From Rubrobacter tropicus (GTDB lineage Bacteria > Actinomycetota > Rubrobacteria > Rubrobacterales > Rubrobacteraceae): a stretch of DNA of 64,000 bases. The position numbers and the translations under genes are program-made. Positions within the stretch are counted from its first letter, which is position 1. Every line of letters begins with the position of its first letter. Positions 1 through 8,513 of this stretch are shown here, piece by piece. The stretch is from contig NZ_CP045120.1 of NCBI RefSeq assembly GCF_011492945.1, forward strand, positions 124,001-188,000, written 5' to 3'. The notes beneath the pieces are model-generated. The model was given only the letters and a program-made list of their open reading frames with translations, did not search any database and was not told where the DNA came from.

Positions 1-285
1 GGAGGGGCCGTTACCGACGCCGGCGCCGCCCTCCGCGACGGCCCCCATCCCGGTCCCGTCTTCCGCTTCCTCCTCCAGCGCTTCCGGCTGCGCGACGTCG
101 GGGTCGCGCGGGCTCAGCACGCCGAGATGGCAGTGGTCGCTCGGCAGGGTTCTGAGCACCCTCCGTTCGTGCCTCCCGGCCAACCGGCGCTCCAGGTCAT
201 CGACCAGGTGACGAACCAGCACCAACTCGTCTTGGTAAGAGAACGGCTCCCGGTCCGGGGACTTATGTGCGCGTGTTTCGGTCAC
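1..285 (-). CDS. Partial protein, possible DrmA-like helicase N-terminus
   Basis: The frame is open for 95 codons from a GTG at 285 to the window edge, so only the N-terminus is present. An AAGGAG box sits 5 bases upstream of the GTG, and the gene starts 19 bases after the DrmE-like gene, so the two are probably co-transcribed. The visible part has an amphipathic helix (residues 20-40) and then HLGVLSPRDPD, followed by an acidic, Gly-rich stretch. DISARM DrmA and related helicases often begin with a short helical segment and a similar LGxLxP motif. With no helicase motif in view, the DrmA call rests on context. Confidence 0.55.
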   Translation of the reverse strand, partial: MTETRAHKSPDREPFSYQDELVLVRHLVDDLERRLAGRHERRVLRTLPSDHCHLGVLSPRDPDVAQPEALEEEAEDGTGMGAVAEGGAGVGNGPS

Positions 286-304
286 GGCGTCTCCTTCGTA
301 TCGC

Positions 305-2824
305 TCAGAACAGGGTTGGCTGGTCTTTGGAGCTTCGGCCCCTTGCCGCGTCCGGCGGGCCGTCGTCCAGCCGACGGACGGCTCGCACCTCCCGCAAGGA
401 CACCGCCGCCACGACTTCCTCAACCGGCGTCCCGAGCGCATCCGCGCTCTCGAGCGCCGCCTCGTAGTTTGCCCCTCCTGCGAGGCGTCGGAGGACCCCG
501 TGGAGCCGCCTGCCCCACCTGCGCCGGGCTCTCCTCTCGGCCTGGATGCCGGCGAAGGCCAGCCTCATGCCGCCGGTGTCGGCGTACATCGCGCTGGCCC
601 GGGCCAGCAGCTCGAAGTCCTCGTACCTGTCCGGCGCCAGAGCCTCATTCGCCCCGGAGGCGTAGTACCCGGCGACCGCTTCGTAGTTGACGGACAGGCC
701 GCGCCCCGCGAGCTCCCGGTACAAGCGCCGCCTGTTGCCCCCGTGCTTGGCGAGTGCAGCCTGCTTGGCCCGCCGCCAGAGGTCCAGGATCAGCGGGACC
801 TCCAATCCCCGCTCGTCCCTCATGGCCTCGACGAGGCGTTGAAAGAGGTCGTCGTAGCGGTCGTCGACCAGGGCCACGACCAGCATCCCCGGGCGCAGGT
901 CATTGGCGGCCGTCCGGTCGAACCTCTCCGTCGCCGGGTAGTAGACGTCCACGAGGTGGCGCTCCCCGTAGACGACGCGCTCTCCTTCCTCGTCCAGTAC
1001 CTCGACGAGCCTCGCGTCTGGGGTTCTTGGCTCCCCAGGAGAAGCCGAACGGCTCGGGACCCCGACCACGGTCTCGTCCGCCCAAGAGAATTGGTCGGTC
1101 GAAAGGTCGCCGAGATCGAGCGCCTCGACGGCGTCGGGTTCGGCCGGCCGCACCAGTCGGGTCTTCCCTCCCCCTTCGGCGCGCCTGACTATGCGGGCTC
1201 GAGGCGAGAAGGGCGCGTCCCGAAGCGTCGTGCGGCCGTTTGATCCCGCGGGTCGCGCCGGCTCCCTTCCGGACGGGGGCGCCATCTCTCGCAGCATCGC
1301 CGAGCGGACGCCGTCGTCCTGCAGCCGTTCGATCGGGGCGTGAGCCCGGCCCTGGTTCGCCGCGTCGATCACCGCCTCGTAGGGGTAGGCCAAAACGTGG
1401 ACCGGCACCCCCGGGTAGACGTCCAGGTACCGGTTTTCTCCCGTGCGGTAGCCGAGCAAGACGGTCTCTGCCCGCTCGCCCTCCGCGATAAGCCTCGGCT
1501 CGCCGCGCGCCGTGCTCAGGCTTACCAGGCCGTCTTGCAGCGCCTCGGACCACCCGTCGACCACCTCGCCTAGAAGGGAGGCCAAAAGGTTTCCCTCGTG
1601 CTCCGTGGGCGCGACCACCCGCAACAGCCCCCCGTACGACCCGCGCACCCTCCCCTCGAGATGGCCCTCGATCAGGCTCGCCGCGGCCCAGAACTTCACC
1701 GGCTCCGACCGCCTGATGAGCAGATCGTAGGCGTCCTTGAGGGCTCGAATCAGCACGGGCCAAGACACATCGAGGTAGGCGCCGAGGCGGCCCGCGGCGG
1801 TCGGCCGGTCTTCCTCGAGCAAGGCCAGGCGTCGAGCCAAGGTCACGGTCCCGTAGGTCAGCCGCCGTTGCTCCTCTGCTTGTATGAGCGGCACCGCCAG
1901 CTGCCGGAGGCGGTGGTAGATCGACCACCCTTCCCGCAGCGCCGGAACCCAAGCACCAACGCCGCCAACCCTCACGGCCCCGGCGAGGACCTCGTGAGCC
2001 CGGAGCAACGCCTCGTTAACGGGTTCGTCCTCCCACACGTGGATCGTCCGCTCCGGAGGCTCGGCCGGGACCGAGCCTCCCTCAACGGGTTCGCTTTCCG
2101 CCGAAAGTCGTCCTGCGACGGCGCTCACGGCCGCGGGATCCCAAGCCCAGCAACCGTGGTCCGTCCCCTCGGCTTCGCGGAGCGCGGCCAGGCGGCCCTC
2201 CTCCCACGGGGGAACTATGACCACCTGCGCCCGAGCCGATCGGACCGTCGGGTGCTCCAGCAGTTCCTCCAGGTGCGCCGCGGTGCGCGGATGGGTGGCG
2301 TCGATGATGACGCACCCGAAGGCGCGCGTCCCCCCGGAGGGGGGCTTCCAGCCCGGGTTCGCGACGTACACGCGCGGCCTGGTCCCCCTTGGGGACGGGG
2401 AGTACTTGGAGAGGACCTCCATCTGCCAGTAATCCGAAAGCGCGAGCGACCCGACGCGCAGGGCCCGCAAGAGCTCCGCGCAACGGCGGATGCGTTGCGT
2501 CACCAGGAGGAGATCGCCGCGCACGAGCGGGCCGCGCTCACCCTCCGCCACACGAGAGCCCTCCCGATGAACGAGGTCGGCGAGCAGCAGGCTGACCGCC
2601 AGGTACCGGCCCAGGCTTTGGGTTGCGCCGGGAGCCACGACGATCAGGCGCTTCCCAACCCCGCGTGAGCGGACGGGCAGCCTGGCGCAGAAGACCCCGC
2701 TCACGCGCTCCACGACCGTGCTTACCAGCCGAGCCCCGTTCTCGCGCAAGGGGATCTCGTCCTTGAGCATCGCCGCGGCCAGAGTCTCGCCCTCCCCGAG
2801 GAGGGCGAGGTCTTCAACCCACAC
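305..2824 (-). CDS. DrmE-like protein of a DISARM-type defence operon
   Basis: An 839-aa cytoplasmic protein. The N-terminal third has alternating hydrophobic strands typical of an alpha/beta fold (KRLIVVAPGATQSLGRYLA, then GCVIIDATHPRT), but no intact Walker A. The C-terminal third is Arg-rich and helical (LRPGMLVVALVDDRYDDLF, RRWGRRLHGVLRRL). Length and domain pattern resemble DrmE, a class 2 DISARM component of unresolved biochemical role. The frame extends upstream to 3052, but that would overlap the methyltransferase by about 200 bases. I chose the GTG at 2824, 23 bases after the methyltransferase stop. The family call comes from remembered resemblance and context. Confidence 0.6.
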   Translation of the reverse strand: MWVEDLALLGEGETLAAAMLKDEIPLRENGARLVSTVVERVSGVFCARLPVRSRGVGKRLIVVAPGATQSLGRYLAVSLLLADLVHREGSRVAEGERGPLVRGDLLLVTQRIRRCAELLRALRVGSLALSDYWQMEVLSKYSPSPRGTRPRVYVANPGWKPPSGGTRAFGCVIIDATHPRTAAHLEELLEHPTVRSARAQVVIVPPWEEGRLAALREAEGTDHGCWAWDPAAVSAVAGRLSAESEPVEGGSVPAEPPERTIHVWEDEPVNEALLRAHEVLAGAVRVGGVGAWVPALREGWSIYHRLRQLAVPLIQAEEQRRLTYGTVTLARRLALLEEDRPTAAGRLGAYLDVSWPVLIRALKDAYDLLIRRSEPVKFWAAASLIEGHLEGRVRGSYGGLLRVVAPTEHEGNLLASLLGEVVDGWSEALQDGLVSLSTARGEPRLIAEGERAETVLLGYRTGENRYLDVYPGVPVHVLAYPYEAVIDAANQGRAHAPIERLQDDGVRSAMLREMAPPSGREPARPAGSNGRTTLRDAPFSPRARIVRRAEGGGKTRLVRPAEPDAVEALDLGDLSTDQFSWADETVVGVPSRSASPGEPRTPDARLVEVLDEEGERVVYGERHLVDVYYPATERFDRTAANDLRPGMLVVALVDDRYDDLFQRLVEAMRDERGLEVPLILDLWRRAKQAALAKHGGNRRRLYRELAGRGLSVNYEAVAGYYASGANEALAPDRYEDFELLARASAMYADTGGMRLAFAGIQAERRARRRWGRRLHGVLRRLAGGANYEAALESADALGTPVEEVVAAVSLREVRAVRRLDDGPPDAARGRSSKDQPTLF

Positions 2825-2847
2825 GGCAACCCCGGCGCATCTTCTAG

Positions 2848-4785
2848 CTACCCTATGAGCACCGGCGGCGTCCCGCCCAGCCCGTCCAGGTGGCGCCGGT
2901 AGATAACCCCGAGCCCGTCGGCATGGCGGCCGTTGCACGCCTCGGCGACGGCGAGCCCGGCGGCCAGGAGGTTCTTGCGCTGGTCGGTGTCGGCCCGGGT
3001 GCTCACCTGCGGCGCCCCCGGGTGCGTGTCCGCCTCCGCGGACGCCACGCACTCAATCACGAGGTCGCAGAGGAACGCCCTTTTGCCCCGCTTGCTGTGG
3101 TCCGCCGCGTTCTCCGAGTCGACGACCGCGAGCCCGACGACCCGGAAGCCGGACCTGCGAAGGGCGTTGCTCAGGGACTCCCACGCCGCGATGTCATTGT
3201 TGTGGAACGTCAGGATCAGACGCCCGTCCCCAGTCAGCGTGCGGCGGCTCTCCGCCAGGCACCCGGCGACGGTGTCCTCGTAGCTTTGGGTGTCCGCCCC
3301 GCGCGTCGGGTTAGGCGCGGCTTCGGCGTGCTCGTCCGGGTTCGCCTGCACCCCGTCGTAGGCGCCCAACCACGCGTGGAACAGGCGCGCAAGCTCCCCG
3401 TATTGGACGTCGTCGTGGTACGGGGGATCGGTCAGCACGAGCCGGGCGCCACCGTCCTCCAGGCCCTGCTCCGCGCTGGTGCCCGTGGCGAGGAGAACTT
3501 CCCCCGGCCCCAACCTCCGGCGCGGCGCGCCATTCTGCCGGACGCCGATCCGCGATGGCATGGGGGCGCTCTCTACCAGCCACTTCAGGGCCCTCTGGGC
3601 GGCTTGGAGCCGTCTGGGCAACGTGCCTCTCCCTATCGGGGACAGCAAGTTGGCCTCGACGGCGACCTGCGTGTAACGCGCGTAGCGGTGATTGGCAATC
3701 GCCTCGAAGACCTTCGGGTTGTGCCGGTCCCACCGGCACAGGTACCCTGGCATCTCCGAGGCCCCGAGGACCGCCAGGGCCAGACGGTCTTTGACGCCCT
3801 CGGGGTAGTCGAACTCGCGAACCAGGTCCAACGCCCGCAGCAGGGTCCTCAGTTGGCGGTGGGTGTACAGGTCGGCCCACGTGCGGTACCCGGAGAGCAC
3901 CAAGTGCCTGGTCTCGAGACCATCCGGGATGTCGAGCCTCAGAGCCTCCTCTTCCTCGGGCGACTCTGCCACGTCGCCGACGGGATCGCCCTCCCCGACC
4001 GGCCGCAGGACGGAAGACGCGTTCTTGCTCCACGAAGGGGATCTCTCCTGCACCAGCACGGGCCGCCAGGACGCAGACCCCCAGCTGACGGAGGAGCGCG
4101 CCACGCCGCGCCGGCAGTGCGGACACCCCACCAACTCGTCAGGACGGGGCCTCCCCGCTTTCTCGACGGGCCACCTGCGCGAGCACCCGGCGCACCCGAA
4201 GCTGCGAACGCTTGCTCGCCTGCGGCTCACGGTCCCGCAGGAGCGACAGCCGAAGAACGCGAACTTCTCGTCCTTGCCGCGTGACGCCACAGATACCAGC
4301 GGTTCCCTGAACAGGTGGATAGGAACGTCGCAGTGGGGACACGGGATCACCCTGACCCTGAGCACATGAGTGGCCTCCCAGACTACGTCGCCTTCCTGAC
4401 GTCGGTACCAGGCGCGGTAAGGCTCCAGGGCGTCGAGCAACCGGTCGGCGGCGTCCTCGAGCAACTCCAGCGCTGCGGGGTTGAGCGCGGCTGCCAGGCC
4501 CCGCACGGGCCAAGGATAGAGGTCCTGGGCGTAGACTGGAAGGCCCCGGCGCACGGCCTCTATGGCGACGGTGCCCCCGCCGCTGAAGGGATCGCTGACC
4601 ACGAGCCCCTCCGCGCCGAGCTCCTCCCGCGCCGCGTCGAGTATCGCGCCCATCGCCGGGTGCTGCCTGCGCGCCCACCAACGGAACACGGAGATCGCCG
4701 GAGAATGCGCCTCCCTGTTGGTGCGCTGCACGCCGATGCGTTCGTCGACCTCTCCCCACGGCACCTTGTCGATAACGCTCCCCAT
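2848..4785 (-). CDS. DUF1156-like DNA N-methyltransferase of defence operon
   Basis: A 645-aa predicted DNA amino-methyltransferase. Residues 36-40 are WWARR, preceded by VFR, as in the DUF1156 N-terminus. Residues 65-71 (DPFSGGG) match the AdoMet-binding motif I, and D453-P-P-Y456 is the catalytic DPPY motif. About 380 residues separate the two motifs, which would leave room for target recognition. That stretch contains several Cys-x2-Cys pairs (CPHC, CRSC, CAGC, CPHC), suggesting zinc ribbons. It is the first gene of a minus-strand operon with the DrmE-like gene and the partial edge gene. In such an operon it would mark self DNA. Start is the ATG at 4785. Confidence 0.85.
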   Translation of the reverse strand: MGSVIDKVPWGEVDERIGVQRTNREAHSPAISVFRWWARRQHPAMGAILDAAREELGAEGLVVSDPFSGGGTVAIEAVRRGLPVYAQDLYPWPVRGLAAALNPAALELLEDAADRLLDALEPYRAWYRRQEGDVVWEATHVLRVRVIPCPHCDVPIHLFREPLVSVASRGKDEKFAFFGCRSCGTVSRRRASVRSFGCAGCSRRWPVEKAGRPRPDELVGCPHCRRGVARSSVSWGSASWRPVLVQERSPSWSKNASSVLRPVGEGDPVGDVAESPEEEEALRLDIPDGLETRHLVLSGYRTWADLYTHRQLRTLLRALDLVREFDYPEGVKDRLALAVLGASEMPGYLCRWDRHNPKVFEAIANHRYARYTQVAVEANLLSPIGRGTLPRRLQAAQRALKWLVESAPMPSRIGVRQNGAPRRRLGPGEVLLATGTSAEQGLEDGGARLVLTDPPYHDDVQYGELARLFHAWLGAYDGVQANPDEHAEAAPNPTRGADTQSYEDTVAGCLAESRRTLTGDGRLILTFHNNDIAAWESLSNALRRSGFRVVGLAVVDSENAADHSKRGKRAFLCDLVIECVASAEADTHPGAPQVSTRADTDQRKNLLAAGLAVAEACNGRHADGLGVIYRRHLDGLGGTPPVLIG

Positions 4786-5017
4786 GCTAGTGACGAATGA
4801 TAATGCAATCTGGTCGGCTCGGTACGGTCCCCCACGCGCGTATGCTCGGCTGCGTGGGCCGGGAGGAGGGGGATGCGGATTGCGAGACGACGGGCAGATG
4901 GCCGAGCAGCGAGGGCGAGTATCTGTTGCACGAAAGCCCGCGGGGTTGGACGATCCTCTCCCCCTCTCTTGCTTTCCCCCGGCCTAAAGCTATTTCGAAC
5001 TGGGTCGATAACGTCTT
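4786..5017. other. Divergent intergenic region
   Basis: This stretch separates the minus-strand defence operon from the plus-strand membrane protein and must hold both promoters. It is less GC-rich just upstream of each gene (AATGATAATGCAATC at about 4795-4809). I see no clear consensus promoter or extended inverted repeat. Confidence 0.4.
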
Positions 5018-5374
5018 GTGATGGCCGTCCACACCACCGAAGAGGAGACCCTGATCGGCCTGGGAATGGAAATCTTCATCGAGCACCGGACACTAGCGCT
5101 CCTGGCCGCCGGCGCGGGCGTCGCGATCGCCCTGGCGTACCTCGCGGCCGACTACGTCGTCGTGCCGGCGCTCCGCCTGCGCGCCGCTCGCCGCCTCGGG
5201 CCCAACGCCGTGAAAAACCTGCTGGACCACGAGCTGGGACGCCTCACCCGCCTACGAAACGCCGCGGCCGTCCAGGAGGAGCAGGGGCATCCCGGCGCGG
5301 CGGCGCTTCGCGACGAGGCTGAGCTGCGGAACCTCGTCGTCCGGGCGATGGAGCGCGCGGCCCGTGGCCCGTGA
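5018..5374 (+). CDS. Small membrane-anchored protein, unknown
   Basis: A protein of about 118 aa. It has one hydrophobic segment near residues 25-48 (LALLAAGAGVAIALAYLAAD) and then a charged, helical, Arg-rich cytoplasmic tail (residues 52-115), so it is probably a single-pass membrane protein. GTG at 5018 and ATG at 5021 are adjacent starts and cannot be told apart. It converges on the next minus-strand gene, with a GC-rich hairpin between them. I do not recognise the family. Confidence 0.65.
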   Translation: MMAVHTTEEETLIGLGMEIFIEHRTLALLAAGAGVAIALAYLAADYVVVPALRLRAARRLGPNAVKNLLDHELGRLTRLRNAAAVQEEQGHPGAAALRDEAELRNLVVRAMERAARGP

Positions 5375-5377
5375 AGA

Positions 5378-5401
5378 CCGGGACGGCTGCGCCCGTCCCG
5401 G
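5378..5401. terminator. Bidirectional hairpin terminator
   Basis: CCGGGACGG and CCGTCCCGG form a perfect 9-bp stem with a 6-base loop, exactly between two convergent genes (stops at 5374 and 5403). No U-tract follows, which is common for terminators in such GC-rich genomes. Confidence 0.6.
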
Positions 5402-5402
5402 C

Positions 5403-6611
5403 TCAGTCCTCGCCGGCGGGAGCCCCGTCCGCGCCGGGGGCCGGCTCCTCGACCACCTCGGTCTCCGGCAGGTAGAAGAAGAGCTGGTGCACGATGAGCA
5501 AGCTCAGGCACGCGCCCTTCTCGCCGAACTCCTCCTGGCTCGCCACGCCGTGGCCCACGCTGTTGCGCGAGAGGGTGGCGGGCTTGCCGGGTTCGAAGTT
5601 GGCGAAGTACGCCTCCTCCAAGAACCTTCCGAACCCATCCGGGAGCAGCCAGCTGTTCTCGTGCAGCGACGAGCGCCGGCCCGCGGTTCCCGTCCTCGCG
5701 AGCACCCTCTGCTTTGGGTTCCCGGTCCCGCCCAGGGCCTCGTGGATCGAGCGCAGGATGCCCTCTATGCGCGAGTGGACCAGCGCCGTGCAGCTCATGT
5801 AGTCCCCCGCCTCGAACCGCTCGAGCGCGCGCAGCAGCAGGTCCCGGTGCGGCCCGAAGAGCTCCGCCTGCTCCCACGCCTCCCGGAAGCGCGGCACGGC
5901 GGCCCCGACGGCCTCGACGACCTCCGGCAGCACGACGTCGAGGTCGATCCGCGAGCGCGCGAAGCCGACGAGGTTCCGCGAGATCCGCCTCGGCAGCCCG
6001 ATGAAGGGGAACCATCCGCGGCCTATCATGAAGTCCCAGGTTTCCGTGTCCATCGAGGCGATCTCCGCATTCATCAGGTACGCCATGCACGAGCCGAGCC
6101 GCCCCGCGACGTCGTAGTCCCTCTCCCCGACGCCCTCGCGCAGGGGGGCCAGGTCGAAGAAGATGCCCTTGCGCCACCCGTACGAGAACACGGCCACCAC
6201 GCCCGCGTCGGGAGGAAAGACGATCTCCTCTTCGGTCTCACGCACCACGAAGGCGACCTTCGCCACGTCCACCATGTCGTCCTCGCCCAGCGGCTCACGC
6301 GCCCCGAAGGGCCGGGCGGACCTCACCTGCGCCCTGATGTCGCACTCGTTGAGGTAGACGGTGGCCGTCATGTCCTTACGGTAGATCCCCACCAGGTGGT
6401 CAACCTGAGAGGGCTCGACGCGCGCCCCCTGCGGCAGCGCCGAGAGGAGCTCCTGGGCGAGGCCCTCCAGGCGCGAGACGAAGATCTCGCCGTCCCCCGA
6501 GGACGTGAACTCCGTCGAGCTGACGCGGATCTCCTCGCCCTCGCGCGCCGCGGAGTCGATGGCGAACCCGAGCGTGGGGTTCTCGCCCGGCAGGCGGACC
6601 TCGTGCGGCAT
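5403..6611 (-). CDS. Unknown protein with C-terminal HEPN-like R-x4-H motif
   Basis: A 402-aa soluble protein with no close family that I recognise. The C-terminal region is helical. It contains SRNSVGHG, where R and H are separated by four residues as in the R-x4-6-H active site of HEPN ribonucleases, followed by LSLLIVHQLFFYLPE. An earlier helix has SCTALVHSRIEGILRSIHEA. Many HEPN proteins act in abortive infection or toxin systems, and this gene lies next to a defence operon. I chose the ATG at 6611. A GTG at 6632 would add seven residues. Confidence 0.7.
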   Translation of the reverse strand: MPHEVRLPGENPTLGFAIDSAAREGEEIRVSSTEFTSSGDGEIFVSRLEGLAQELLSALPQGARVEPSQVDHLVGIYRKDMTATVYLNECDIRAQVRSARPFGAREPLGEDDMVDVAKVAFVVRETEEEIVFPPDAGVVAVFSYGWRKGIFFDLAPLREGVGERDYDVAGRLGSCMAYLMNAEIASMDTETWDFMIGRGWFPFIGLPRRISRNLVGFARSRIDLDVVLPEVVEAVGAAVPRFREAWEQAELFGPHRDLLLRALERFEAGDYMSCTALVHSRIEGILRSIHEALGGTGNPKQRVLARTGTAGRRSSLHENSWLLPDGFGRFLEEAYFANFEPGKPATLSRNSVGHGVASQEEFGEKGACLSLLIVHQLFFYLPETEVVEEPAPGADGAPAGED

Positions 6612-6725
6612 GCTACGCCGCCGCCGGCCCACCGGAGGCGCCGCCTGTCTGCGCGGGCGCTCTCATGAGGCGACGATGGGTCCCGCTCCCCCGCGCGACA
6701 AGCCGCCGGCCAAAACCCCTCCGTG

Positions 6726-7079
6726 TCACAAGCGTCGCCCCACCAGCGTCTCCACCGCCCCCCGGTCGAGCGCCTTCCAAGACGGCCTCCCCGTCGTCGG
6801 GAAGACCACGAGCTCCCACGTCTCCGTGCGGCCGTCGGTCGCAGCCGGCGGGTGGTGCTCGATCCAGACCGGGTCCACCAGACGGAACGCCTCCACCACC
6901 GCCCCGCGGATCGACTCCGCGGCCTCCGTGACCCCCGCGCCCGGGTTGCCCTCGATCTCCGAGCAGACCACTACCACCCTGTCGCCGAGCAACTCGCCCT
7001 CCTCGTCCGGCTCGAAGATTCTCACTCGGCAGCGCCCGCCCCGCGGCGTCGGCTGCACGTGGCTACTGGCGAGGTGCAT
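6726..7079 (-). CDS. Small unknown protein downstream of lexA
   Basis: A 117-aa protein starting at an ATG at 7079. It has alternating strands and a helix (DRVVVVCSEIEGNPGAGVT, then ETWELVVFPTTGRPSW). The body is acidic and there is no signal peptide or membrane segment. It lies 59 bases downstream of lexA on the same strand and may be co-transcribed with it. The frame stays open far upstream through lexA, but that part is antisense-like in composition. I do not recognise the family. Confidence 0.6.
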   Translation of the reverse strand: MHLASSHVQPTPRGGRCRVRIFEPDEEGELLGDRVVVVCSEIEGNPGAGVTEAAESIRGAVVEAFRLVDPVWIEHHPPAATDGRTETWELVVFPTTGRPSWKALDRGAVETLVGRRL

Positions 7080-7138
7080 CGGCGATCGTACCGGGGCGCA
7101 TGGCCGGGATTGTACCGGCCCTCCCCGACCTTTCCCGA

Positions 7139-7756
7139 TCAGCGCCGGCTCCGGCCCTGGCCGCGCCACGGCCGGCGGAGGATCAGCTCGACCCTGCCCT
7201 GCACCTCGACGTCTTCGGCCGGCGCCACTATGTCCCGGTGCTCGCCGTTCTCCGCCCTGAGCCGTATCACGTTCCCCTCCCGATAGAGCCGCTTGACCGT
7301 CACCCGCTCGCCCTGCAGCAAGGCGGCCACGATCGTCCCGTCCGGGGGCGAGGGGTCGGCGACGACGAGGAGCTGGTCCCCGTCCTCTATGCCCGCCCCG
7401 GTCATGGACTGCCCGCTGGCCTCCAGCAAGAAACGCCCCGCGCCGAAGAGCTCGCGGGCCACCGTCGAGGCCTCTTCCGTCCGCACCGCCTCGATCCCCG
7501 GCCCCGCGGCGATCCGCCCGAGCGTCGGGATCCCCCCGCCCGCAGCGTCCAAACCCTTCTCCGTGAGAACCGCCGAGCGGGCCTTGCCCGCCGAGCGTGT
7601 CACGTAGCCCTCCTCTTCGAGCGCCTTGAGGTGGTGATGCACCGTCTGGGTGCTCGAAACGCCGACCGCGTCGGCGATCTCCGGGATCGTCGGGCTCCTC
7701 CCCTCCCCCGCCTCGCCGGCCAGGAACTTCAGGATCTCGAGCCTCCTCGGGAACAT
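7139..7756 (-). CDS. lexA: LexA-type SOS repressor
   Basis: A 205-aa repressor-autoprotease. The winged helix-turn-helix occupies residues 1-65 (TIPEIADAVGVSSTQTVHHH), and the S24 peptidase fold follows. The self-cleavage Ala-Gly bond is at 84-85 (RIAAG), the catalytic serine is S117 in GQSM and the catalytic lysine is K155 in VTVKRL. The start chosen is the ATG at 7756, with GGAGG nine bases upstream. The frame also opens at 7819, adding a non-conserved 21-residue extension. It is divergent from the DUF6504-dnaE2 genes and is expected to repress them until DNA damage triggers RecA-stimulated cleavage. Confidence 0.95.
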   Translation of the reverse strand: MFPRRLEILKFLAGEAGEGRSPTIPEIADAVGVSSTQTVHHHLKALEEEGYVTRSAGKARSAVLTEKGLDAAGGGIPTLGRIAAGPGIEAVRTEEASTVARELFGAGRFLLEASGQSMTGAGIEDGDQLLVVADPSPPDGTIVAALLQGERVTVKRLYREGNVIRLRAENGEHRDIVAPAEDVEVQGRVELILRRPWRGQGRSRR

Positions 7757-7800
7757 CTCCGAAAACCTCCGGGTAGCACCGCCCAGCTCCGCTCGACACC

Positions 7801-7829
7801 ACTCTAGCGCGTTTCGCACTTGCGGTCAA
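7801..7829 (-). promoter_or_regulatory. Predicted lexA promoter
   Basis: Read on the minus strand, TTGACC and TAGAGT are separated by 17 bases, close to the sigma-70 consensus. The start point would fall about 40 bases upstream of the lexA ATG. Confidence 0.65.
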
Positions 7830-7849
7830 AAATCTTTTTGGTCTATGAT
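7820..7849 (+). promoter_or_regulatory. Predicted promoter for the DUF6504-dnaE2 operon
   Basis: TTGCGG and TATGAT are separated by 18 bases on the plus strand. This promoter overlaps the lexA promoter on the other strand, so one bound repressor could silence both. Confidence 0.55.
7824..7843. promoter_or_regulatory. Candidate LexA operator
   Basis: An imperfect 20-bp dyad lies between the divergent promoters. The left arm is GGTCAAAAAT and the reverse complement of the right arm is GACCAAAAAG. It covers the -35 element of lexA and the spacer of the dnaE2 promoter. It does not match the classical GAAC-N4-GTTC box, so the assignment rests on position and symmetry. Confidence 0.35.
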
Positions 7850-8069
7850 GGAAAGGGTAAAGACAGAAAGAGGAGCGCCTCCTAACCCCGGGCCTCCGGA
7901 AGACCGGTCCCTGTCGCCAAACCGAGCCGGTCTGTGGAGGTTTTCGAGAGGTCGCGGAAGCGCTCGCCCTTACCGGTAATTTTACCGGATTCGGGCGGTT
8001 TTCTCGACCCCGATCGGGCACCGGTCGCCGGGTTTCGGGCGCTCCTCGTAGACGAGAGGAGGAGCGCCC

Positions 8070-8513
8070 GTGGAGGCGAGCGTTTCAAAGATCCACCGCC
8101 ACCCGCTCAGACCGGCCGGCTTCGAGGAGCCGCTGTTCCTGGGCCCCGGCGACAAGAAGGAGATAGCCGAGCACCTGCGCCAGAGCGCGGCCTGGCTGCG
8201 GAGGGCGGGCGAGATCCGGGAAGGCGGGCTCGAAGGAACCGGGGAGGTCTGCCACGTCCTCGCGAGGCCGGACGGGAGCGCCCACCTGGTGCGCGGCTTC
8301 GCCAGGCGGCCGGGGTGCCGGCGTCGCCGCCGGCGCGCGAGCAGGAGCCGGGTCGAGCGCGTGATCGAGCGCTGGCGGGAGGTGCGGGGGTGGTGGACGC
8401 CGGGCCGCGGCTCCGACCGGCTCTGCTTCAGAGTGCAACTCGCGGGTGGCTCCGTGTTGGACCTGGCCCTCGACCACGCCGGGTCATGGACCCTCCTGCG
8501 CGTCCTCGATTGA
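8070..8513 (+). CDS. DUF6504-like protein in the dnaE2 operon
   Basis: A 147-aa protein from a GTG at 8070. The C-terminal half has the pattern R-V-x-x-V-I-E-R-W-R-E followed by WW and a YELY-like strand (residues 96-147), as in DUF6504 proteins found near actinobacterial translesion polymerase genes. The central part is very Arg-rich (RRPGCRRRRRRASRSR). It overlaps the dnaE2 start by 28 bases, so the two are translationally coupled. The molecular function is not known. Its place suggests an accessory to translesion synthesis. Confidence 0.75.
   Translation: MEASVSKIHRHPLRPAGFEEPLFLGPGDKKEIAEHLRQSAAWLRRAGEIREGGLEGTGEVCHVLARPDGSAHLVRGFARRPGCRRRRRRASRSRVERVIERWREVRGWWTPGRGSDRLCFRVQLAGGSVLDLALDHAGSWTLLRVLD

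Noticed and set aside
2890-4284. Long plus-strand frame opposite the methyltransferase
   Set aside because: Shadow of a GC-rich gene. The opposite frame has the AdoMet and DPPY motifs.
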